A stretch of 64,000 bases of DNA from Erinaceus europaeus (lineage: Eukaryota > Chordata > Mammalia > Eulipotyphla > Erinaceidae): assembly GCF_950295315.1 (NCBI RefSeq), contig NC_080164.1:111248447-111312446 (forward strand), written 5' to 3'. The translations under genes were made by a program, and so were the position numbers. Numbering within the stretch: position 1 is the stretch's first letter; each line of letters opens with the position of its first letter. A model generated the notes under the pieces. It was not told the DNA's origin and made no database searches. It was given only the letters and a program-made list of their open reading frames with translations. Of the stretch, positions 22,096-34,020 are shown piece by piece.

Positions 22096-22700
22096 GAAGA
22101 TAACCTCTTGGCAAGTCTCTCTCAACCGAGTTGAGCATAAGGGGGAAACTGAGACTTGGTTCTTTCCTTCTTGACTCTCAGGCCCACAGAAACCCCAGTC
22201 CTTCCCTCCATTAACTGCAGGCCACAGATTCACTTATTCAAAGTCACCTTCTGATCACAGAAGAACACACCTTATCACACACTTCATCACACACCTCAGA
22301 CCCCAGACAAGAGAAATTCCAAACTATATGGCCTTTTTATATCCATCTTCTTTCTGTCTCACCCTATGGGTTTAACCCTATGCTTCTCTCAAAATACCTT
22401 TGGAAAATTAAGTTTCTTGTGTCATGGAGAATAACTGTCTTCTATCTCATCAATTCCTGTCATACCCGCCCCCTGCCTTAGGGGCATGCTGACCATTAAG
22501 AAATCTGTAATTTCTGTCATATTTCAACAATAATTAACTTCATTGCTTTTCTATTTAACTCATGTCCACTTTGCTAATAAAGGGACTCTAGGATTCTACG
22601 GATTCTAGGCTTCTAGGCACGTTAAGAGTCCCCTGGTGTCTTTTACTTCGTGTCACCCCTGTCGTGAGAAAGAACCAGCCTGTTACCTTTCCCCTGAGAT
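22096..22700 (+). other. 3' flank of kinase pseudogene, probable old 3' UTR
   Basis: No repeats shared with the window. An AATAAA lies at 22576-22581 with GT/T-rich sequence downstream (CTGGTGTCTTTTACTTCGTG at 22633-22652), which is a good polyadenylation layout about 480 bp after the terminal stop. An alternative reading is the R-U5 end of a solitary LTR; I see no convincing inverted termini, so I leave it open. Confidence 0.4.
22576..22581 (+). terminator. Candidate polyadenylation signal
   Basis: AATAAA in CTTTGCTAATAAAGGGAC, followed by a GT/T-rich element within 70 bp. It would end a transcript of the kinase locus about 500 bp past its last stop. Confidence 0.45.
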
Positions 22701-22707
22701 CACCCCG

Positions 22708-24348
22708 CCAGACTTAGATTCCCTCCTCAACTACTACCTATTACATTTCTCACTCACTCACTCACTCACTCCAAAGCTAACCTTAGTAAAGCAAGGACTT
22801 CAAAAGCTGAATAAGGGCAAGAGACTGGCATACTTTAATGATGATTCTTTAGTCACTATCAGGCCACCCCATCAGCTGGGTTCCTAATCGGGGAGTTCTG
22901 AGATTCCCAAACAGACATGATTGGCCTAGACCTCAAATAAATTCCTCTCTCCATTGTTAAAGGTCATCTCTATCAGGAACAACAAAAAAGACCCCTTGGT
23001 GTGCCCCCTATAGGACCTTGCCCTCAACTTGGATCAACAATGATAGAGAATGTTCCATCCTCCAAAGCGAGGCTGGACAACATATTATATGCTACACCTG
23101 AGGAAGATGGGTCGATATTGGGGCAGCTTGGAATGTTCCTACTCATGACCACAGAATGTGAGCTCAGATCTACAGGGATGCAGAGGTCACATAGGCTCCT
23201 AAGCTGAATATCAGCCCCAGACCAAATAATATTGATGGGGTTTACAGTCAACAATACTTGTACCCCTCCCCCATATTAAGGAGCTACTCTCTTCCCTGAT
23301 CCAGCTTTCTGTCCCTTTTCCAACCATGACATCACCTCCCCAGACAATAACTTGGATCCACTTGCATATCAGATTTCAGGCTCAGAGAAAAAACAAACAA
23401 ACAAACAAAAACCAGTATAGCTACAGTTCCTTTGAAATATAATTAAAATATGCCTACTAGCTATCTACAAAATGGAGCATCCCCCAACACTTCATCTGCA
23501 CTATTCCAGCCTTTAGGTCCATGGTTGTTCAAACATTTGTTTGGCTTTGTATGTTAACTCTCTTTTCAGCCACCAGGTTCCAGATGCTAACATGATGCTG
23601 ACCAGACTTCCCTGGTAGAGAACCCCACCAATGTTTCCTGGAGCTCTGTTTCCCTAGAGTCCCACCCCACTATGGAAAGAGAGAGGCAGGCCTGGGAGTA
23701 TGGACTGACCAGGCAACACCCATGTTCAGCGGGGAAGCCATTTCAGAAGTCAGACCTTCCACCTTCTGCATCCCACAATGACATTGGGTCCATACTCCCA
23801 GAGAGATAAATAATAGGAAAACTATCAGGGAAAGGTATGGGATACAGAAATCTGGTGGTTGGAATTGTGTGGAGTTATATCCCTCTTAACCTATGGTTTT
23901 GTTAATGTCTCCTTTTTTATTTTATTTTATTTTTTTATTTTATTTATTTATTTTTTTTCCTCCAGCGTTATTGCTGGGCTCGGTGCCTGCACCATGAATC
24001 CACCACTCCTGGAGGCCATTTTTTTTTTTTCCCCTTTTTGTTGCCCTAGTTGTTGCAGCCTCATTGCGGTCATTATTGCCATTGTTGACGTTGCTTTGTT
24101 GTTGGATAGGACAGAGAGAAATGGAGAGAGGAGGGGAAGACAGAGAGAGAGGGGAGAGAAAGATAGACACCTGCAGACCTGCTTCACCGCCCGTGAAGCG
24201 ACTCCCCTGCAGGTGGGGAGCCGGGGGCTCGAACCGGGATCCTTTCGCCGGTCCCTGCGCTTTGCGCCACGTGCGCTTAACCCACTGCGCCACCGCCCGA
24301 CTCCCCAATGTCTCCTTTTTTAAATCAATAAAAAAAATTAAAAAAAGG
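22708..24348 (+). mobile_element. 5'-truncated copy of the recurring module, split by a SINE
   Basis: Starts near AGACTTAGATTCCCTCCTCA with an expanded (CTCA)n at 22752-22771. It continues through CTCCAAAGCTAACCTTAGTA, GGCATACTTTAATGATGATT and TTAACTCTCTTTTCAGCCAC, and ends in GGTTTTGTTAATGTCTCC. An antisense SINE interrupts the 3' end (23920-24306), after which the A-rich tail resumes (24307-24348) and abuts an old LINE-1. Confidence 0.8.
23920..24306 (-). repeat. Long-form SINE, antisense, with target-site duplications
   Basis: In the sense direction the head is GGGGAGTCGGGCGGTGGCGC, with B box GGTTCGAGCCC, a CT-rich body and CAA-like repeats. There is then an extra block (complement of CCTCCAGCGTTATTGCTGGG and CACCATGAATCCACCACTCC) before the tail. 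The target AATGTCTCCTTTTTT occurs at 23904-23918 and 24306-24320. The extra 3' block is also present at 51130-51428, so a longer SINE subfamily exists beside the plain one at 10816 and 42584. Confidence 0.9.
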
Positions 24349-25720
24349 TTGTCCAACAGGATCAAATAGAATTTATCTCACTGATGCAAGCCTGGTTCAA
24401 TATATATAAATTCATTAATAGTACTCTACCACATCAAAGAAAGAACAAAACACACATAATCATTCCAACAGATGCAGATAAAACCTTTGATAAAATACAT
24501 CATACCTTCATGATAAAAACACTACAAAAATGGGAATAGGTGGAAAATTCCTTAATCAAGTGGATTCTACATACAGCAATCCTACAGCCAACATAATACA
24601 GTGAGAAACTGAAAGATCTGGTACTAGACAGGGCTGCTTACTATCACTTAGATCTGGTACTAGACAGGGCTGCTCACTGTCACCATTACTATACAACAGT
24701 GTTGGGAGTTCTTAACATAGTAATTAGGGAAGAGAAAAGAATACATATTGGAAGGGAAGGAGTTAAACCATCACTATCTACAAATGATATAATAGTATAC
24801 ATATAAAATCTTAAAGAGTCCAGAAGGAAACTCCTGAAAATTTTCAAGCAATATAGTAAGGCATCAGGCTACAAAATCAACATAGAAAAGTTATTTGTAT
24901 TCCTTTATGCAAACACTAAGTTAGAAGAAGAAATCCCATAATTAGTACTATTCACTATAAGAGCAAAAACAATAAAATACCAAGGAATAAATCTAATAAA
25001 AAAGTGAAAATTATGAGTAACTATTTAAGAAAATTGAAAAAGATCCAAATAAGTGGAAAGATATCCCGTGCTCATGGATTGGAAGAATTAGCGTTATCAA
25101 AATGAATATTCTACCCACAGCCATATGCAAATTTAATGCAATACCCACCAGGGCCCCACATATTTTTTAAATAGAACAAAAGCTACAAATGTTTTTTCTG
25201 GAACCAGAAAATACTTAGAATTGCCAAAGTAATCTTGAAGAAAAAATAAGAACGAAACCAACAGCATGATGCACCCAAATCACAAACTATATAATAGGGT
25301 CATTATAATAAAAATTGCCTGTTACTAGAACAAAAATTGACACATTGACTAGTGGAATAAAATTGAGAATTCATAAATAAGTCCACCAATGGACATATAA
25401 TATTTGACAAGGGAGTCAAAACTATTAACTGGAGAAAAGAGAGTGACTTCAACAAATGGTGTTGGGAAAATTGGATTGAAACTTGCAGACAAATGAAACT
25501 GAACCACTATGATTCACCACATTCACAGCAGTAAACTACAAATGGACCAAGCACTTGAATGTTAGACCAGAAACTATCACTTAGAGAAAAATTTTGACAA
25601 AACTCTTTTCCACCTAAGTTTTTTTTTTCCTTTTTAAACATTTCTAAGTTTTATAGATATCTTTAATGACACATGTCCAATTACAAAAAAGACAAAAACA
25701 AAAATAAACCAATGGGATAG
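24349..25720 (+). pseudogene. Old LINE-1 ORF2 fragment
   Basis: Broken frames matching LINE-1 reverse transcriptase: VQQDQIEFISLMQAWFN, DADKTFDKIHH and TRQGC (present twice because of a 36-bp tandem duplication at 24615-24686). The active-site block has decayed to STNDIIVYI. It continues through the C-terminal domain to about 25620, where a T-rich patch precedes residual sequence. Confidence 0.8.
24615..24686 (+). repeat. 36-bp tandem duplication inside LINE-1
   Basis: Unit GATCTGGTACTAGACAGGGC plus 16 more bases at 24615-24650, repeated at 24651-24686 with a few substitutions. The length is a multiple of three. Confidence 0.9.
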
Positions 25721-25850
25721 TGTGCTATTTTACCAAATGTCCAGGCTCCAACCTGGCTCCTGCCACATTGAAGGAAACTTCCTACTGTGTTTTATTTTTC
25801 TATACTCTTTCTACATCTCTGCCTTTCATTTCCATATCTAAAAATAAATA
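25721..25850 (+). repeat. SINE fragment (CTTTGCCATGTGTG type)
   Basis: GTGCTATTTTACCAAATGTC, CACATTGAAGGAAACTTCCT and a CT-rich body ending in an AAATAAATAAATAAAT tail. Confidence 0.7.
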
Positions 25851-25862
25851 AATAAATGGATG

Positions 25863-26160
25863 TGAGTGGGGCAGTAGCACAGCAGGTTAAGTGCACATAG
25901 TGCAAAGCTCAAGGAGCTGCATAAGGATCCTTGTTCTAGTCCCCTACTCCCCACCTGCAGGGCAGTCACTTCACAATTGATAAAGCAGGTCTGCAGGTGT
26001 CTATCTGTCTCTCTCCCTGTGTCTTCTCTTCCTCTCTCCATTTCTCTCTGTCCTATCTAAAAATGACAACATCAATTACAACAATAACTACAACAATAAA
26101 ACAAGGGAAACAAAAGGGACTAAATAAAGGTCATCATTAAAGTGGGTTAATTTCTAATAA
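25863..26160 (+). repeat. tRNA-derived SINE (GGAGTCGGGC family, diverged)
   Basis: GGCAGTAGCACAGCAGGTTA head, CCCCACCTGCAGGGCAGTCA, CT-rich body, CTGTCCTATCTAAAAATGAC and CAA repeats. A likely target-site duplication of AAATAAATGGATG flanks it (25850-25862 and about 26160-26172). Confidence 0.85.
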
Positions 26161-26336
26161 AATAAATGGATGGATTTCATCTTTCATCAGAGAGTTAGTG
26201 TAAAAATTGCACTTAAATTTAGGTTACAAGTATGTGATGCTGTTCTAAAAGAAAAGAGGTTGAGAGAGTGAGAAGAATGAAGCAGAGTTTGTTTTGATGA
26301 AACCAAAGAGTTGTCAAAGAATTCTACTGAACACAT

Positions 26337-26362
26337 GTTTTCTCTCTCTCTCTCTCTCTCTG
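26337..26362 (+). repeat. (TC)n microsatellite
   Basis: TTTTCTCTCTCTCTCTCTCT run, about 12 TC units; no other element is recognised nearby (26173-26460). Confidence 0.9.
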
Positions 26363-26459
26363 GCATGGGATTTTACATTCAGTATACATCAACTAACAGT
26401 TTGATTGACTTCTTTAATGAATTTGATCATACTGGACATTGTACTTCGTAACAGATTCA

Positions 26460-26640
26460 CTTATTTCTATTTATTTATTCAGTGAAAGAGAGAAATAGAT
26501 ACACATAGAAAGAGAGAGAGAGTCAAAGAGAGACAGAGAAAGATAACCAGAGAATCACTCTAGGACATGTGGTGGCAGGGATAGCACTTGGGAAAAGATA
26601 CATATAAGCCCTGCACTCTACTGGCTACGTTCCTGGACAC
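26460..26640 (-). repeat. Degraded antisense SINE
   Basis: TATTTATTTATTCAGTGAAA, GA-rich body (AGAGAGAGAGAGTCAAAGAG) and a head-like CTGCACTCTACTGGCTACGT end. Confidence 0.5.
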
Positions 26641-27075
26641 TGTAGCTATTCTTTATATATCAACCCATTTTTAATCACTCACTTAGCTTTTTCAAGTCTG
26701 TACAATTCTATCTTCCCCAATACTCAATTTATCTTCAAAAATGCCTTAATTGTCATACAGATGTTCTCCACAGCTGTCCACATTGAATACAATCCAGAAT
26801 CATGAAATTCATGGGATGCATCTATCCCTTATGTTGATACTAGTCTAGTATTATGTATCTCTTTTAGGATATAATTTCTCAGTGGATGAGTCCATTATTT
26901 CACAGAGCAATTGGTTGTGTTCTCATGATGCAGATTTGTTTATTTCACTATTTCAAATTTCCTACCAAGGGAAAGTAAGTACAAAATGTTTGTTGAGTTG
27001 ATAAAAAATAAAGCATACAACTAAATCTGTTGTATCATTGCATATATTATTATATGAGGAGACATTTTCGAATGA
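26641..27075. other. No recognised feature
   Basis: AT-rich, no shared repeat and no coding signal. Confidence 0.45.
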
Positions 27076-27079
27076 TATT

Positions 27080-27212
27080 TTAGAAATTTATTTAATGGAA
27101 GATAGAGCCCTAGAGCTTCTCTGACATATAGTGCTGGGGACTGAACTCAGGTCTTCATTTATGCAAATTCTGTGCTCTTCCACTAAGCTACCTCCTCTAG
27201 CTGCAGGGAGAT
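27080..27212 (-). repeat. Degraded antisense SINE
   Basis: TTATTTAATGGAAGATAGAG, GTGCTGGGGACTGAACTCAG (B-box region) and head CACTAAGCTACCTCCTC. Confidence 0.6.
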
Positions 27213-27299
27213 TAAATTTCTCAGTGATCAATAATAACTGATAATAAGGATGACACTGGAAGAGGACAATAATCATTCTACTACAAATATAATTTTCCT

Positions 27300-27571
27300 T
27301 TTTAAATTTTTTATATTTATATTCCCTTGTTTTTTATTGTTGTGGTGGTTATTACTGATGTTGTTAATGATGTTGTCATTGTTATATATAGGACAGAGAG
27401 AAATGGAGAGTGGAGAGAAAGATGGGGAGAGAAAGTTACTTGAAGACCTGCTTCACTACCTGCTAAATGACTTCCCTGCAGGTCCATAGCCAGAAGCTCG
27501 AACTAGGATCCTTATGCTGGCTCTTGCACTTTGTGCCATGTGCCTTAACCCACTGCACAGCCTGACCTCTA
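27300..27571 (-). repeat. tRNA-derived SINE (GGAGTCGGGC family), antisense
   Basis: T-rich tail, TTGTTGTGG-type repeats, GGACAGAGAGAAATGGAGAG, CTGCTTCACTACC, CTCGAACTAGGATCC (B box) and head CCCACTGCACAGCCTGACC. Imperfect target copies AATTTTCCTTTT and AATTTTCTTTTT flank it. Confidence 0.85.
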
Positions 27572-27895
27572 GAATTTTCTTTTTCCTAGGTTAAAGTTAT
27601 CTTTGTTGACTTCAAAAATGCAGAATTTGTCATTCTTCATCAAATTTAGACCTACTATTATTAACAAAATTGATAATATCTGCATCAAAGATTTAATTTG
27701 GTTTCTCTATACGTTCTACTCTGTATTTGCTTCAATGAAAAAATCTCACTTCTTTGTAATGATCTTCTCAAGATACATGTGCTCTCATTGGATTATAAAT
27801 ACTGAAGAGCAGACAATATATATTCAGAGACACTCAGTGTCTTGTACAAATTGTATATGCTTAAAGGATTGGACTTTATACCTTAAAGTCTAGCA
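27572..27895. other. No recognised feature
   Basis: AT-rich. An open frame (27603-27893) of 96 codons has no recognisable domain and is probably chance. Confidence 0.4.
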
Positions 27896-28250
27896 GGGGC
27901 ACTAATTCCAAGGGACTTATGCAGCCCTATGTTCATAGCTGCATTATTTACAATAGTCAAGAAGTAGAAGTAACCTAATACCTTTCAATGTATGGCTGCA
28001 GATAGAATGTATGGGTTATATACTGAGTGGAGAACCATTCTTTGATTTTAATAGATGACACTTACCCTTTGGGACAAAATGGATGGGAATGAAGGTGATT
28101 GTGCCTGATGACATGAGTAAGGAAGTGAAAAACAACTGCTGAGTGCTTTTGCTCAAGTGTGGAGTATACAGAACTAAAACACATAAACTTGTGAAAATAA
28201 TAATAATCAAGAGTACCCAGTCTGTTTCTAAGACTTTGTGAGAACTATGA
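27896..28250 (+). repeat. Old LINE-1 3' fragment
   Basis: TATGTTCATAGCTGCATTAT and TTACAATAGTCAAGAAGTAG match the conserved LINE-1 end of ORF2/3' UTR (compare GTTCATAGCAGCACAACTCA at 61205). Heavily decayed downstream. Confidence 0.65.
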
Positions 28251-28254
28251 TGGT

Positions 28255-28352
28255 TAATGAAGCTAAACACATTGGTGGTGGATAGAGTGTGGAACTATAC
28301 CCCTGTAATCTTACAATCTTATAAACCATTATTTAATCACTAAGAAAACTAG
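28255..28352 (+). repeat. Fragment of the recurring module (3' end, old subfamily)
   Basis: GGTGGTGGATAGAGTGTGGA, ACTATACCCCTGTAATCTTA and CATTATTTAATCACTAAG match the ends at 38455 and 35215. Confidence 0.6.
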
Positions 28353-28375
28353 CATTGAAAAATAAACCACCAGTG

Positions 28376-29662
28376 AGTGGAGCCAAGATGGCAGACTGAG
28401 AAGTAGCTTCTGGTCTGAATTCTGACAACAACTGCTGGAAAAGGTAGGATTTTTGCCTTCATAAGGACAGTGAATTCGGGGTCCTAGCTGTAACACCAAG
28501 GGGATAATATAGCCCAGTTTGGGTTAGAATATAGAGGAAAAAAGAAAGGAAATTTTTTTTTTATTCCCGAAGCGCACCCCTGCCCACCCCCCCATAACCA
28601 GACACTGGGTGCCAGAAAGCTGCTCCTAGCAGGCTTCCCTGCTGAGCTTCTTTCTTTACCAAGATTCCTAGCTCAACAGGGGTTCCATTCCAAGTCTATT
28701 CATTTCTGAAATCCTAGGCCCTTTTTCTTTCTAAATGGTCAATTGGATCTTCAAGGGAAAGACAGCCCTGAGGTGATTTTTTTTTTTTTTTGGTTTTTGT
28801 TTTTTTGTTAGTTAGTTTGTTTTACTTTCTTAACAATCAGATGCCTCTGCTCAGGCAGCTTGAGGCAATCTGGGACAGGGTTTTTTACCCTGCTTATTTT
28901 ATTATGAATATTATATAAAGGTGTATCTCTCTGCCCCCCCCCTTCCTTTAGGTTGACCAGAATTAACTCTTAGTGTATTTTCCATTGCTATGGGACTGGG
29001 TGTCTTATCCATTGCAAGAGGAACTTGTTTCATTACTCCTACCTCCTCTACCAACTCTCTCCTTCTCCCTCCTCCTAGCTAATTAAAAATAAAATTAAAA
29101 AATAATTAACTAAAAAACTTTCACTGCTCCTTTATTACAGTTCTTTTATTATCTTTTTTCTTTTCTCTCTTGTTTTTCTTCCTTTTTCTTTTCTTTTTTT
29201 CTCGTCTTCCTTTCTTCCTTCCTCCTTCTCCAGCTTTCTGAATTCACTGATACTCATTTGTGAATTATTTGGGGGAAGAAATCTGACTCAGAGTGGACTC
29301 TCTATGTGTTTATCTCTGCTCTACTTCCCTTTCTCCTCTTGCTACACCTAGAATATACAGTGGATAGTAGATTTGCATAATTGTCTATTCTTGCTATCCC
29401 TTTTTTCCTTTCTCTTTCTTCTTCACTTGGACTTGTTGCTATTTTTTCACGGACGAGAGACATGGTTTGGCTAACTGGTAGTGATTAAACTGCTTCAATA
29501 CTTGCCTCAGTTGCTATTGTAATTCCTGAGGTAGGTGAGTGCAATTGTCATAAAGATATTTAGTACAGTGTTTCTTGTACTCAAGACACAACAACTGAGG
29601 AACAACGGAGCATAAAAATAAGAAACACATAAATCAAAAAAACAAATAAAACTGCTACTCCA
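28376..29662 (+). promoter_or_regulatory. LINE-1 5' UTR / internal promoter
   Basis: About 1.3 kb of non-coding leader shared with 58621-59919. It begins with TGGAGCCAAGATGGC (28379-28393), whose CAAGATGGC is a YY1-type site in the position expected for LINE-1 initiation. It is rich in T and C runs (28770-29240) and has no long open frame. Confidence 0.75.
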
Positions 29663-30533
29663 ATGAATGAAGACAAGAGCCCAGAAGAAACTACAAATCA
29701 GCCAGAAGTAACCATAGATAAGAAAAGTATGCAAGCAATAATAAAATTATTAATCACAGAAATGAAAACAATATTGGAGGAAAGGAATGGCAGTATTAGG
29801 GAAGCAACAGTTGAGACCCCCAAGGAAAATACTGATTATCTTGAGGCAATTAGAGAACTGAAAGCTGAAATAGCTGTAATGAAGAAAGAAGCTGAGGGCA
29901 GGGAAAGCAGACTAACAGAAGCAGAAAACAGAATTAGTCAGACAGAGGATGAGTTAGAGAAAAACTAAGAAAGAGGTGAAAGAGCTGAAAAAGAGATTGA
30001 GAGACACTGAAAACAACAGAGACATATGGGATGATATCAAAAGAAGTAACATTTGTATAATTGGCCTGCCTGAGGAAGAAAGGGGAAGGGGAAGTAAACA
30101 TTCTAGAGGAAATAATAGAAGAAAACTTCCGAGACCTGAATAACAGAAAGGACATTAATATTCAAGAGGCCTAGAGAGTTCCAAACAGAATCAACCCAGA
30201 CCTGAAGACACCAAGACACATCATAGTCACAATGAGAAGAAAGGATAAAGAAAGGATCCTAAAGGCTTCAAGAGAAAAACAAAAAGGCACATATAGGGGA
30301 AAACCCATAAGACAATCAGCAGACTTCTCCACTCAAACTCTAAAAGACAGAAGAGAATGGCAAGATATCTATTGAGCCCTGAATGAAAAAGGGTTTTAAC
30401 CAAGGATAATATATCCTGCTAGACTTTCATTCAAACTAGATGGAGGGATCAAAACCTTCTTGGACAAACAACAGTTGAAGGAGGCAATCATCACCAAACC
30501 ATCCCTGAAAGAGATTCTAAAAGACTTCTTATA
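29663..30533 (+). pseudogene. LINE-1 ORF1 (RNA-binding chaperone), frameshifted
   Basis: The first 101 codons are intact (29663-29968), with a charged, heptad-rich coiled-coil segment from about residue 55 (IRELKAEIAVMKKEAEGRES). A one-base shift then ends the frame; the coiled coil continues in the next frame. An RRM follows with SNICIIGLPEEE (about 30045-30080). The C-terminal domain shows PRHIIVTMRRKDKERIL and the conserved YPARLSFK (about 30410-30435). ORF1p binds LINE-1 RNA as a trimer. Several stops downstream. Confidence 0.85.
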
Positions 30534-30594
30534 AACAAGAACTTCACTATAACAATTACCATATATCAGAGCAAATAAAAATTTGTTGAAAAAT

Positions 30595-33500
30595 GGCACT
30601 ATAATACATTAAATCCATAATATCTATAAATGTGAATGGCTTAAACTCACCCATCAAAGGGCACAGAGTGGGAGTATGGATCAGAAAACATAACCCAACC
30701 ATATGCTGCTTGCAAGAATCCCATCTGACACAACAAGATAAACACAAAGTGAAAGGATGAAAAACTATCAAACAGGCTAATGGAACACAAAAAAAGCTGT
30801 AACAGCCATTCTCATCTCAGACACAATAGATTTTAAATTAAATAAAGTAATAAAATATAGGCAAGGACATTACATAATGATTAGAGGATCCATCAGCCAA
30901 TAAGACTTAACAATTATTAACATCTATGCACCCAATGAGGGACCATCTAAATACATCAAGCACCTACTGAAAGAACTTCAAAAATACATCAATAGTAATA
31001 CAATAGTGGGAGATTTTAACACCACACTCTCACACTTAGACAGATCAACAAAGCATAGAATCAACAAATAAATGAGAATTAAATGAAGAGATGGTCAGAC
31101 TAGACCTCCTGGACATTTTCAGAGCCTTTCACCCCAAAAAACTGGGATATATATTCTCAGATCCACACAACACATACTCAAGGATAGACCACATGTTAGG
31201 CCACAAAGACAGCATAAATAAATTAAAGAACATTGAAATCACCCCAAGTATCTTCTCAGACCACAGTGGAGTAAAACTAACATTTAACAACAAACAGAAA
31301 ATTATTAAAAGTCACAGAATTTGGAAACTAAACAACATACTCCTTAACAACCACTGGGTCAGAGAGTCACTCAAGCAAGAAATTCAAATGTTCCTGGAAA
31401 CAAATGAAAATGAAGACACAACCCATCACAATATTTGGGACACAGTTAAAGCATTATTGAGAGGGAAACTCATAGCCATACAATCACATTGTAAACAACA
31501 AGAAAAAGCTCAAATAAACGACCTAACTGCACACCTCAAGGACTAGAGGAAGAAGAACAAATGAACCCTAAAGCAAATAGAAGGACAGAAGTCACTAAAA
31601 TTAGAGCAGAAATAAACAACATCAGAAATAAGATAACCATACAGAAGATCAATGAAGCCAAATGTTGGTTCTTTGAAAGATTAAACAAAATTGACATACC
31701 CCTAGCCAGACTCACTAAAGAAAAAAGGGAGAAGACTCAAATTCATAGCATGTAAATAATAGAGGACATATCACAACTGACACCACAGAAATCCAGAAAA
31801 TCATGTGAAACTTCTATGAACTATACACCACCAAGCTAGAAAATCTGGAAGAAATGGAAGAATTCCTAGAAGCAAATGCCCTTTAAAAACTGAACCAAGA
31901 AGAACTACAAAACCTAAATGCACCAATCACAGAAAAGAAATAGAAACTGTTATTAAAAATCTCCCTAACAACAAAAGTCCTGGACCAGATGGCTTCACAA
32001 ACAAATTCTACAGAACCTTCAGGAAACAGTTAGTACCCATACTTCTAAAGCTTTTCCATAAGATTCAAGAAAAAGGAATACTCCCTTCCACCTACTATGA
32101 AGCCAACATCACCCTGATACCAAAAGCAGATAGGGACACAACAAAAAAGGAAAACTACAGACCAATATCTCTGATGAACACAGATGCCAATATATTAAAC
32201 AATATCTTGGCCAAGCGGATACAACAGCATATCAAAAAGATTGTTCATCACGACCAAGTGGGATTTATCACAGCAATGCAAGATTGGTTCAACATCCATA
32301 AGTCAATCAATGTCATTCACCACCTCAATAAAAGCAAAGCCAAAAACCACATAATTATCTCAGTAGATGCAGAGAAAGCCTTTGACAAAATCCAACGCCC
32401 ATTCATGCTAAAAACCCTACAAAAAATGGGAATAGATGGGAAATTCCTCAAGATAGTGGAATCCATATATAGCAAACCTACAGCCAACATCATACTCAAT
32501 GGACAGAAGCTGAAAACATTCCCCCTCAGATCAGGGACTAGACAGGGCTGTCCACTGTCACCATTCTTCAACATTGTGTTGTACATTCTTGCCATAGCAA
32601 TCAGGCAAGAGAAAGGAATCAAAGGAATACAGATTGGAAGGGAAGAAGTCAAGCTCTCTATTTGCAGATGATATGACAGTATACATAGAAAAACCTAAAG
32701 AATCCAGTAGAAAACTACTGGAAGTTATTGGGCAATATAGCAAGGTATCAGGCTACAAAATCAATGTACAAAAAATCAGTGGCATTTCTTTATGCAAACA
32801 CTAAATCTGAAGAAGAAGACAACCAGAAATCACTCCCATTCACTGTTGCAGGAAAATCAATAAAATACCTAGGAGTAAAGCTGACCAAAGAAGTGAAAGA
32901 CTTGTATACTGAAAACCATGACTCACTATTCAAGGAAATAGAAACTGATACCAAGAAATGGAAAGACATCCCATGCTCATGGATCAGAAGAATAAACATC
33001 ATCAAAATGAATATTCTTCCCAGAGCAATATACAAATTTAATGTGATACCCATCAAACTTCCACCAAACTTCGTTAAGAGAATAGAACAAAAACTACAAT
33101 CATTTATCTAGAACCAGAAAATACCTAGAATTGCCAAAACCATCTTGAGTAAAAGAAACAGAAATGGAGACATCACACTCATAGACCGCAAACTTTATTA
33201 TAAAGCCATCATAATCAAAACAGCATGATACTGGAACAAAAATAGGCAAACAACCCGTGGAACAGAATTAAAGCCCAGAACTAAACCCCCACACCTATGG
33301 ACATCTAATCTTTGATAAGGGGGCCCAAAGTATTAAATGGAAGAAGGAGGCTCTCTTCAATAAATGGTGCTGGGAAAACTGGGTTGTAACATGCAGAAGA
33401 AAGAAACTGAACCACTTTGTCTCACCAGAAACAGAAATCAACTGCAAATGGATTAAAGACCTGGATGTTAGACCAGAAACAATCAAGTACTTAGAGGAAA

Positions 33501-34020
33501 ACATTGGTAAAACACTTTCCCACCTGAACCTCAAGGACATCTTTGATGATACAAATCCAATTGCAAGGAAGACTAAAGCAGAAACAAATCCATGGGACTA
33601 CATCAAATTGAAAAGCTTCTGCACAGCCAAAGAAACTATCACACAAACAAAGAGACCCCTCACAGAATGGGAGAAGGTCTTTACATGCCATATATCAGAC
33701 AAGAGATTAATCACCAAAATATACAAATAGCTCAGCAAACTTAGCACCAAGAAAGCAAATCACCCCATTCATAATGGGCAGAGGATATGAACAGAACATT
33801 CACTCCAGAGGAGATCCAAAAGGCTAACAAACATATGAAAAACTGCTCCAGGTCGCTGATTGTCAGAGAAATGCAAATAAAGACAACATTGAGATACCAC
33901 CTCACCTCTGTGAGAATGCATACATCAAAAAGGACAGCAATAACAAATGCTGGAGAGGCTTGGGGACAGAGGAGCCCTTTTGCACTGCTGGCGGGAATGT
34001 AAATTGGTCCAGTCTCTATG
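30595..34020 (+). pseudogene. LINE-1 ORF2 (endonuclease and reverse transcriptase), frameshifted
   Basis: The endonuclease is recognisable by INVNGLNSP (30632), CCLQESHL (30706, catalytic Glu), INIYAPN (30920), VGDFNT (31006, catalytic Asp and Asn) and SDHSGVKLTF (31255, terminal Asp-His). The reverse transcriptase has the ENYRPISL block (32150), [10 protein letters not shown] (32366), [11 protein letters not shown] (32533) and LFADDM (32655-32675). An apparent two-base loss just before the FADD block puts it out of frame with the upstream 165-codon segment (32174-32671). Longest intact pieces: 31091-31546, 32174-32671 and 32728-33111. It ends with the [20 protein letters not shown]-terminal region near 33850-33905. 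Confidence 0.9.

Noticed and set aside
22100..22660. Firm call of an LTR downstream of the kinase
   Set aside because: AATAAA and GT-rich sequence are equally explained by the kinase 3' UTR; no terminal repeats or target duplication found.
23859..24365. Overlapping 141-154 codon frames on both strands
   Set aside because: They read through an antisense SINE and the module end; similar frames recur at other SINEs.
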